From Thalassolituus sp. UBA1087 (GTDB taxonomy: Bacteria > Pseudomonadota > Gammaproteobacteria > Pseudomonadales > Oceanobacteraceae), in contig DCCG01000012.1 of assembly GCA_002314145.1 (NCBI GenBank), positions 1 through 16,992 of the forward strand: a DNA stretch of 16,992 nt, given 5' to 3'. Positions 6,965 to 11,860 of this stretch are shown piece by piece (the stretch's first letter is position 1; each line of letters opens with the position of its first letter). The notes below the pieces were generated by a model that did no database searches, was not told where the DNA came from, and worked only from the letters and a program-made list of their open reading frames with translations. The position numbers and the translations under genes are program-made.

Positions 6965-8392
6965 GTGAAAACCTTAATAACCACAGTGCTGGCTGCCAGC
7001 ATGATGACCGCCGCCGGGTGTGCTCAGCTCACGCCCCAGACCGATGACTCCTGGATGACCCGTGAAGCCGCCGGGGATCTGACTCAGTTTGGCGGTGCAC
7101 GCCGTATGAGCGGCGATATCTCTGAGGCGCTGAAAGCGTCTATATCTAACCGTCAGGCGAAGAATGTCATTCTGTTGATCGGTGACGGTATGGGGGATTC
7201 TGAAATCACTGTGGCGCGTAACTATGCCCGTGGCGCCGGTGGCTTTTTTGCCGGTCTCGACGCACTGCCATTAACCGGACAATACACGCATTATTCGCTG
7301 CACCGGGATACCCATAAACCGAATTATGTAACCGATTCGGCGGCTTCTGCCACCGCCTGGGCCACTGGCGTAAAAAGTTATAACGGCGCCATTGGCGTGG
7401 ATGTGAATGGCAAGCCGCACACCTCGCTGCTGGAATTAGCCAAACAGGCGGGTAAGGGCACCGGGAATGTTTCCACTGCGGCGATTCAGGATGCCACCCC
7501 GGCGGCACAATACGCTCATATTTCCATGCGTAAATGCTATGGCCCCCACGTGACCATGCTGGCCTGTGGCCGTGAAGCGCTGAAAAACGGTGGCCCTGGC
7601 TCCATTTCTGAACAACTGCTGAACACCCGGCCGGATATTTCTTTGGGTGGCGGTGCCATGCCATTTGATGAAAAAGCCAAAGCCGGTGAGTGGGAAGGCA
7701 AAACCCTGCTGCAACAGGCACAGGAACGCGGCTTCCAGGTCGTCTCTAATGCGCAGCAGATGGCGGCGGTTAACCTTGCTGACCAGCAGCAGCCGGTACT
7801 GGGATTATTCGCCCCGATTCATATGCCGGTGCGCTGGAAAGGTCCGCGTGCCAGCTATCATGGTAATCTGGAAAAACCCGCCGTTAAGTGTGAAGTGAAT
7901 GAGGATCGTACCGCTGACTATCCGACTCTGGCCAGCATGACGGAAAAAGCCATCGATCTGTTAAAAGACAAGCCGGAAGGTTTCTTCCTGCAGGTGGAAG
8001 GGGCCTCCATAGATAAGCAGAATCACGCCGCCAATCCGTGTGGACAGATCGGCGAAACCGTGGATCTGGATGAAGCTGTGCAGGTGGCACTGGCGTTTGC
8101 CAAAGAAGAAGGTGACACCCTGGTCATTGTGACTGCCGACCATGCGCACTCGTCACAGATTGTGTATCCCGATGCTAAAGCACCGGGTCTGACTCAGGGT
8201 CTGATTACCAAAGATGGTTCGCTGATGGTGGTGAGTTATGGTAACTCAGAAACCGATTCCATGGGGCACACAGGAACGCAGCTGAAAATTGCTGCCTACG
8301 GCCCACATGCGGCGAATGTGGTGGGGCTGACAGACCAGACCGATCTGTTCTTTACCATTCGTGATGCGCTGGGCTTAGCGCCCGCTGAATAA
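6965..8392 (+). CDS. phoA: Alkaline phosphatase (PhoA family), probable lipoprotein
   Basis: A 475-residue exported phosphomonoesterase that releases phosphate from organic esters in the periplasm or at the outer membrane. The signal ends in AAGC, suggesting lipidation at Cys19, although Ala at -3 is not the usual lipobox residue. Metal and catalytic motifs are intact: Asp74 in LLIGDGMGDSE, the nucleophile Ser125 in TDSAASATAWATG, VEGASIDKQNHA, TADHAHSSQI and a late GHTGTQL. The start is a GTG at 6965; the ATG at 6961 is in another frame and stops at once. The ribosome binding site is weak. A PHO-box candidate lies upstream, and the gene ends against a convergent small exported protein. Confidence 0.93.
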   Translation: MKTLITTVLAASMMTAAGCAQLTPQTDDSWMTREAAGDLTQFGGARRMSGDISEALKASISNRQAKNVILLIGDGMGDSEITVARNYARGAGGFFAGLDALPLTGQYTHYSLHRDTHKPNYVTDSAASATAWATGVKSYNGAIGVDVNGKPHTSLLELAKQAGKGTGNVSTAAIQDATPAAQYAHISMRKCYGPHVTMLACGREALKNGGPGSISEQLLNTRPDISLGGGAMPFDEKAKAGEWEGKTLLQQAQERGFQVVSNAQQMAAVNLADQQQPVLGLFAPIHMPVRWKGPRASYHGNLEKPAVKCEVNEDRTADYPTLASMTEKAIDLLKDKPEGFFLQVEGASIDKQNHAANPCGQIGETVDLDEAVQVALAFAKEEGDTLVIVTADHAHSSQIVYPDAKAPGLTQGLITKDGSLMVVSYGNSETDSMGHTGTQLKIAAYGPHAANVVGLTDQTDLFFTIRDALGLAPAE

Positions 8393-8399
8393 TCACACC

Positions 8400-8423
8400 G
8401 GCAGGCGGGGCTGCGGCCCTGCC
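8400..8423. terminator. Weak hairpin between convergent genes
   Basis: GGCAGG (8400-8405) pairs with CCTGCC (8418-8423) around a GC-rich 12-base loop. It lies in the 32 bases between the ends of phoA and the convergent small gene and may end both transcripts, though no T-run is present. Confidence 0.3.
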
Positions 8424-8424
8424 T

Positions 8425-8730
8425 TCAGGGGACCAGCCCGAACTCCTGCGCCAGATTCTCATAGTATTCATCGCTCTCATCCTTTGGCCATTGGTCAATC
8501 CAGTCGGGAACCGGCGTGCCGGCCTTGCGGTTGGCATACAGCAGGTAAAAACGCGCTTTGTCGCTTTCCGGCGCCAGCAGGGTCATTTCGTCAGCCACCC
8601 GCACAGCCCGGGTATAGTGGCCGGCTGCGAGTAAACGCCGGTATTCATCGTCTATGTTGAGCTCCACCGGCTCGGACAGCGCGCTGAAACAGAGTCCTGC
8701 CAGTAAAGCCATAACGGGGTATCGGATCAT
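8425..8730 (-). CDS. Small exported TPR-like protein, unknown function
   Basis: A 101-residue protein. A signal peptide of about 19 residues (MIRYPVMALLAGLCFSALS) should be removed before Glu20, giving a small acidic periplasmic protein. Residues about 25-70 look like one or two helical repeats of tetratricopeptide type (YRRLLAAGHYTRAVRVADEM, then a second helix pair). A longer frame begins at 8775, but AGGAGG about 10 bases before the ATG at 8728-8730 and the signal peptide both favour the shorter start. It converges on phoA; whether they are linked in function is not shown. Confidence 0.65.
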   Translation of the reverse strand: MIRYPVMALLAGLCFSALSEPVELNIDDEYRRLLAAGHYTRAVRVADEMTLLAPESDKARFYLLYANRKAGTPVPDWIDQWPKDESDEYYENLAQEFGLVP

Positions 8731-8986
8731 ATGAAGGTTTCCTCCTGTCGGTTCAGTTTCATCATAAAACCGCATAAGTCATAAGGAATAGACCCGAAAA
8801 GAGGGTTCAGCAACTGAATGCTGTCATCTTGTGAACCGCGTCAAACGGCATTCTGTTGATAACGCCCATAGCGAATAAAATTTGCCCGTGATCAAGAGAA
8901 TGCTGACCGCTTTGCCATACACTGAAGTTATCTGCTGAAGATAACCCCGCCCGGGGTTTTCTGATCGTCCTGTACCGGGAGGCGTG
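8731..8986. other. Intergenic region with regulatory potential
   Basis: This 256-base gap separates two divergent small genes and holds no convincing coding frame; a 68-residue frame on the - strand lacks a ribosome binding site and family features. Two overlapping hairpins lie near its right end (8927-8958). A small RNA or leader ending there is possible but unproven. Confidence 0.4.
8927..8960 (+). terminator. Two mutually exclusive hairpins, the second terminator-like
   Basis: GTTATC (8927-8932) pairs with GATAAC (8940-8945). The last three bases of that arm also start AACCCC (8943-8948), which pairs with GGGGTT (8953-8958) and is followed by more T. The two stems cannot form together. 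This is the geometry of an attenuator or of a terminator with a competing stem. It lies 27 bases before the next gene on the + strand. Confidence 0.4.
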
Positions 8987-9346
8987 ATGACCCTTTATTC
9001 TGTTCCCCGCCAAACACCGCCTGCGGCTGTCTGTAGCTCAGCTCATAACCCTGCCCGTAAACCCGGACGGCAGCAGGCGATGCAGCAGTTAATCAGTGAT
9101 ATCCGCCGCGCAATGCCGCTCGACGAACCTTACGCTCTGCTGTGCCAGAAACAGTGTGTGGGTTGTCCGAAAAAATTAATGGAATACCTGGAATCTGAAC
9201 TGACCGGCTGGGAAAGTGCCCTGCAGGCCGGAGAGCAACCCAGTCTGGGGGATATTAATCAACTGGCAAAAACCAGCCGCAAAATATATCGGGTGTTACA
9301 GAAAAATGGTCTGACCCCAATACCGGACAAAACATCAGAGGGTTAA
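8987..9346 (+). CDS. Conserved-looking small protein with a Cys cluster
   Basis: A 119-residue protein of unknown function, probably cytoplasmic. The most notable motif is LCQKQCVGCPKKL (Cys-x3-Cys-x2-Cys), which could bind zinc or an iron-sulfur cluster. It is followed by acidic and helical segments (YLESELTGWESALQAGE, then LAKTSRKIYRVLQKNGL). The first 30 residues are low in family character, so an internal ATG at 9080 could be the real start. I chose 8987 because GGGAGG lies 4 bases before it; a GTG at 8984 is too close. It is convergent with the next gene, ending 17 bases short of it. Confidence 0.65.
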   Translation: MTLYSVPRQTPPAAVCSSAHNPARKPGRQQAMQQLISDIRRAMPLDEPYALLCQKQCVGCPKKLMEYLESELTGWESALQAGEQPSLGDINQLAKTSRKIYRVLQKNGLTPIPDKTSEG

Positions 9347-9363
9347 TTTATTAAGCCGGCGTA

Positions 9364-9606
9364 TCAGATAAAAGGGGTGAAAACCGTCAGCAGAAACATG
9401 CCGGCACTGAGCAGCCTGTACGGTATTTTCTGACGACCGGAAGAAGCGGTTAAGGGCCAGGAAAAGCGCCCTGTTTGGGCATAAAAATGATTGCAGCGCT
9501 GACAGTGATCTCTGAATTCCGGGAAATAGTCCCGGCACCGCTGACAGGCGCTCCCTGCAGTCAGCAGTGTGTCATTATCGGGCAGTTGTTCGGCCGGTAT
9601 TCGCAC
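9364..9606 (-). CDS. Small zinc-ribbon-like membrane protein
   Basis: An 80-residue protein not assigned to a family. Two Cys-x2-Cys pairs 11 residues apart (CQRC ... CQRC, about residues 21-38) form a plausible zinc knuckle, and a hydrophobic C-terminal segment (RLLSAGMFLLTVFTPFI) could anchor it in the membrane. The start is a GTG at 9604-9606 without a strong ribosome binding site, so the call is moderate. An 8-bp inverted repeat lies directly upstream (9610-9636). Confidence 0.5.
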   Translation of the reverse strand: MRIPAEQLPDNDTLLTAGSACQRCRDYFPEFRDHCQRCNHFYAQTGRFSWPLTASSGRQKIPYRLLSAGMFLLTVFTPFI

Positions 9607-9609
9607 AAA

Positions 9610-9636
9610 TACATCCGCAGCTGATTGACGGATGTA
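9610..9636. promoter_or_regulatory. Inverted repeat at the 5' end of the zinc-ribbon gene
   Basis: TACATCCG (9610-9617) and CGGATGTA (9629-9636) are perfect 8-bp arms 11 bases apart, 3 bases upstream of the GTG start. It could be an operator or a leader hairpin that masks the start. The AT-rich stretch 9637-9707 next to it should hold the promoter. Confidence 0.4.
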
Positions 9637-9707
9637 ACAATACGCTAAGTTTTGTATCTGTTAAACAATAATCAGATGCATTGTTTTTAAATTTAACGAT
9701 ATATGTC

Positions 9708-9737
9708 AAAAAAAGCAGCCAAAGTAGTGGCTGCTTT
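9708..9737 (-). terminator. Rho-independent terminator of the DUF2214 gene
   Basis: Read on the - strand, AAAGCAGCC and GGCTGCTTT pair over 9 bases around an 8-base loop (9712-9737), followed by more T (9708-9711). It lies 36 bases after the stop of the DUF2214 gene. Confidence 0.85.
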
Positions 9738-9772
9738 CTGTTGTGATGCCGTGAAATTTATTGAACGGTTAA

Positions 9773-10216
9773 TTAACCGAGCCCGATACCCTGCGCCATC
9801 ATGACTGCAAATAATGGCAGTGTGGTGAGTACCGCCAGTTTTGCGCGGATGATGTATAAAATCGTGCGCGGCACCTGCACGTCATCGTCATCGTCATCAG
9901 GGATGCGGCGGCGGCTTTGTAAAAACCAGGTAGGATAAAGCGTGGCGGCGACGGCGCCGAGAAACAGTCCGACTTTCAGATCATAAACCGGGTTATGAAT
10001 ATAAAAATTCATGCCTTTGCCCACCGCAACCGTTAACAGAATGCCGGTGACCAGCACCACAATGCCCACCGCCCAATAGCTCAGGTCGACATTAGCTATG
10101 TATTTAACCGCGCGTCCTTTAAGTGAGGGTTTCAGCAGATAAAATTCGAACAACAGCAGGGCAAACAGCGCGATAACGCTGATAAAGTGCAGGTAGCGGA
10201 CAAGAACAAAACTCAC
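9773..10216 (-). CDS. DUF2214 family inner-membrane protein
   Basis: A 147-residue protein with about four hydrophobic segments and the DUF2214 hallmarks: RYLHFISV at the start, LLLFEFYLLKP, then YIHNPVYDLKVGLF and LYPTWFL. Its function is unknown. The frame opens five codons earlier with an ATG at 10229-10231, but an ideal AAGGAG (10223-10228 on the other strand) lies inside those codons, 6 bases before a GTG at 10214-10216, so the GTG is the likely start. A run of six Asp after RRRIP, in the loop before the last segment, is encoded by a GTCATC microsatellite. A terminator follows at 9708-9737. Confidence 0.85.
   Translation of the reverse strand: MSFVLVRYLHFISVIALFALLLFEFYLLKPSLKGRAVKYIANVDLSYWAVGIVVLVTGILLTVAVGKGMNFYIHNPVYDLKVGLFLGAVAATLYPTWFLQSRRRIPDDDDDDVQVPRTILYIIRAKLAVLTTLPLFAVMMAQGIGLG
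9881..9898. repeat. Hexanucleotide microsatellite coding poly-Asp
   Basis: GTCATC occurs three times in tandem. On the - strand it reads as six Asp codons in a cytoplasmic or periplasmic loop of the DUF2214 protein. Loss or gain of a unit would not shift the frame. Confidence 0.7.
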
Positions 10217-10297
10217 GGCAAGCTCCTTCATTATCAGAATGAATACAATGATCAGGCTTTTTGTGAGGGTAGGATTATCTTAAAGGCTGGCGGTGGC

Positions 10298-10316
10298 GCG
10301 CTGTTTGATACAGCGC
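10298..10316. repeat. 7-bp hairpin between two - strand genes
   Basis: GCGCTGT (10298-10304) and ACAGCGC (10310-10316) pair around TTGAT. It lies downstream of the YbiI-like gene on the - strand and could weakly end its transcript; no T-run follows. Confidence 0.35.
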
Positions 10317-10361
10317 ATGTTTCTGTCACGTTTTTCCGCCCCGGCGGGCAGGGTTGTGCCT

Positions 10362-10628
10362 TCAGCGCAACTGACTGTCCTTACTGCCGCGGCGGTTATA
10401 AAGCTGGGTGCGTGTTTCGCTTTCTTCCATGGCGGTCTGGCATTTGATGCACAGCTGCACCCCGGGAATCGCCTTGCGCCTGGCCTCCGGAATGGGGGCG
10501 TCGCACTCTTCACAGAACTCAGCACTGTCACCCTGCGTGAGGTGACGGCGGGCTTCTGCCACGGCATCTTCGATGCTGGCGTCGATCTGATCCTGCACTG
10601 CTCCGTCGGGAGCCCAGCCTGAAGCCAT
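10362..10628 (-). CDS. ybiI: DksA/TraR C4 zinc-finger protein, YbiI-like
   Basis: An 88-residue protein that looks full length for the YbiI branch of the DksA/TraR family. It starts MASGWAPDGAVQDQI and ends NRRGSKDSQLR, both typical of YbiI. The zinc ligands are Cys39, Cys42, Cys60 and Cys63 (FCEECDAPIPEARR ... LCIKC). It lacks the long coiled coil of DksA itself, so an effect on RNA polymerase is a family-based guess only. GGAG sits 8 bases before the ATG. It is divergent from the MOSC gene across a 247-base gap with repeats and a palindrome. Confidence 0.9.
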   Translation of the reverse strand: MASGWAPDGAVQDQIDASIEDAVAEARRHLTQGDSAEFCEECDAPIPEARRKAIPGVQLCIKCQTAMEESETRTQLYNRRGSKDSQLR

Positions 10629-10649
10629 AAAACACTCTCCAAAAGTGAT

Positions 10650-10724
10650 GGGTTGCCAGAGGGTTATGTTCGGGTTGTTATACCTGGGTCGTTGAGTTTA
10701 GTTGTTTAGCCTGGTTGTTGGGCC
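10650..10724. repeat. GGTTG/GTTGTT-rich degenerate repeat
   Basis: GGGTTG or a close variant recurs at about 10650, 10661, 10672, 10686, 10700 and 10712, spaced 11 to 14 bases. CTGGTTGTT (10711-10719) also occurs at 1184 in the other GGTTGT-rich region. The block lies in the leader region of the YbiI-like gene. Confidence 0.45.
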
Positions 10725-10755
10725 TGACTTTTGAGCTAATGTAAGCTGTTACAAC

Positions 10756-10768
10756 GAATGAATCATTC
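10756..10768. promoter_or_regulatory. 13-bp palindrome between divergent genes
   Basis: GAATGA-A-TCATTC is a perfect palindrome in the middle of the gap between the divergent YbiI-like and MOSC genes, a natural place for a shared operator. No known regulator consensus is claimed. Confidence 0.35.
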
Positions 10769-10814
10769 AGACTAATACCGCCGTTTACGCTTGTCTATGG
10801 GACAGGGCGCTCTG

Positions 10815-10842
10815 TTGAACCCCATGACGCTGACGGTAATAT
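10815..10842 (+). promoter_or_regulatory. Candidate sigma-70 promoter of the MOSC gene
   Basis: TTGAAC (10815-10820) and TAATAT (10837-10842) are spaced 16 bases and each match 4 of 6 consensus bases. Transcription would start about 25 bases before the ATG. Confidence 0.35.
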
Positions 10843-10875
10843 CCTGGCGGAAACAGAACAATCACCGGAGCCCGT

Positions 10876-11388
10876 ATGACCGCAACGCAAAAACTTCTTG
10901 CCCGCTATGTGCCTTCCATGCAGCCGGGCCGGGTCGAGTGGATCGGGCTGCGGCCAGAGCGGCGCCAGCCGGTGCTGGTGGTGGACAGCGCCAATGCGGT
11001 ACGTGACCTGGGACTGGCCGGCGACCGGCGCTGTGAAGGTTCGCCGGGCAGTGCCCGTCAGGTAACCCTGATTAACGCTGAGCATATTGCTGCCATCGCC
11101 GCACTGCTTCAGCGTGACACCATTGACCCGGCGCTGTTACGGCGCAACATTGTGGTGTCGGGTATTAATCTGCAGGCACTGCGTTATCAGCAGATAGAGA
11201 TCGGCGGAGCTCTGCTTGAACTGACTGCCCAGTGTCATCCCTGCAGTCGCATGGAAACCGCACTGGGCAGCGGCGGGACCGCCGCCATGTTTATGCACGG
11301 CGGCTTGTGCGCCAGAATTATCCGCAGTGGTGAAATCCGCACCGGCGACAGTGTCAGGCCCATACTGCCACAGGCATCCCTTTTCTGA
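10876..11388 (+). CDS. MOSC domain protein
   Basis: A 170-residue single-domain MOSC protein. MOSC domains are the C-terminal part of molybdenum cofactor sulfurases; stand-alone forms such as the YiiM group are linked to molybdenum-dependent redox chemistry or detoxification. Family features are GLAGDR (47-51), RRNIVVSGINL (89-99), the conserved cysteine region CHPCSRME (Cys120 and Cys123), and the late glycine-rich GGLCARII...GEIRTGD. GGAG lies 5 bases before the ATG. There is no neighbouring molybdenum gene, so its partner reductase is unknown. Confidence 0.85.
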   Translation: MTATQKLLARYVPSMQPGRVEWIGLRPERRQPVLVVDSANAVRDLGLAGDRRCEGSPGSARQVTLINAEHIAAIAALLQRDTIDPALLRRNIVVSGINLQALRYQQIEIGGALLELTAQCHPCSRMETALGSGGTAAMFMHGGLCARIIRSGEIRTGDSVRPILPQASLF

Positions 11389-11511
11389 ATTTTTTACATC
11401 CGGCTGTAAGGAATCCATATTTTTATTTTTTAATAAATCAATAAAAATTAAAATTTAGCAGTATTTTTACGGATACGAATGAGTAATAAATCAGGCCATG
11501 AATGATCATAA

Positions 11512-11523
11512 ACAGCATGCTGT
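11512..11523. promoter_or_regulatory. 12-bp palindrome before the mini-gene
   Basis: ACAGCATGCTGT is a perfect palindrome ending about 10 bases before the AAGGAG of the candidate mini-gene. It could be an operator or an RNA hairpin at the ribosome binding site. Confidence 0.4.
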
Positions 11524-11547
11524 GTAATCTGTAAAAGGAGAAAATAA

Positions 11548-11724
11548 TTGCATAATAAATGTCCGGATTTTCGGGTATTACTGTGTTGGAATTTTGTTAT
11601 GAATGCGTTTGTATTATTTTCTGGTGTTTATCCGGCAGGACCCGGCACTACGCTTTATTTATTCTGTCGTAAACAACCCGAGACACAGTTCTCCTGCATA
11701 TCGTGTGTTAAAACACAAAAATAA
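11548..11724 (+). CDS. Candidate 58-aa Cys-containing mini-protein (TTG start)
   Basis: A 58-codon open frame begins with TTG at 11548-11550 and ends with TAA at 11722-11724. It is preceded by an excellent ribosome binding site, AAGGAG (11535-11540), 7 bases from the start, which is the main support. The product begins MHNKCPDFRVLLC, has a hydrophobic middle part (about residues 10-35) and five cysteines, the last two in SCISC near a basic end. No family is recognised. Codon choice is AT-rich, unlike neighbouring genes but like the surrounding DNA. It may be a leader peptide, a horizontally acquired gene, or chance. A TGTGTTAAAACACA palindrome overlaps its end. Confidence 0.35.
   Translation: MHNKCPDFRVLLCWNFVMNAFVLFSGVYPAGPGTTLYLFCRKQPETQFSCISCVKTQK
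11704..11717. promoter_or_regulatory. 14-bp palindrome upstream of the pectate lyase
   Basis: TGTGTT-AA-AACACA is perfect over its full length and lies 143 bases before the lyase start, at the end of the candidate mini-gene. An operator role in lyase control is possible; it does not clearly match the KdgR box known from plant pathogens. Confidence 0.35.
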
Positions 11725-11860
11725 TAATACTTAATAAAACTCAGGTACCATTTGATTAAGTGTGCGTTATCTCGCAGTTTTACCCCGCCCTGAAGCTTAA
11801 AAATTGCCGCCGTTCAGAAATCCCTCTGTTCGAATAACCTGTTATTTAAGGAAACCATCT

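Larger units (their letters stand above)
11389..11860. other. AT-rich gap before the pectate lyase
   Basis: This 470-base stretch is much richer in A and T than both flanking genes. It holds an A/T-rich inverted repeat (TTTTTATT with AATAAAAA, near 11420-11450), a 12-bp palindrome, a candidate mini-gene (11548-11724) and a second palindrome (11704-11717). No clear -35/-10 pair for the lyase was settled. The base composition suggests transfer or an unusually long regulatory region. Confidence 0.6.

Noticed and set aside
7206..7721. A 171-codon open frame antisense to phoA
   Set aside because: It is rich in His, Trp and Arg in the way shadow frames are, has no signal or domain, and phoA is intact on the other strand.
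8807..9013. A 68-codon - strand frame in the gap before the Cys-motif gene
   Set aside because: It has no ribosome binding site, no recognisable features, and overlaps the start region of the better supported + strand gene.
11389..11860. KdgR-type operator for the pectate lyase
   Set aside because: The palindromes here do not match the AT-rich KdgR consensus convincingly, and no kdgR or pectin catabolic gene is in the window.
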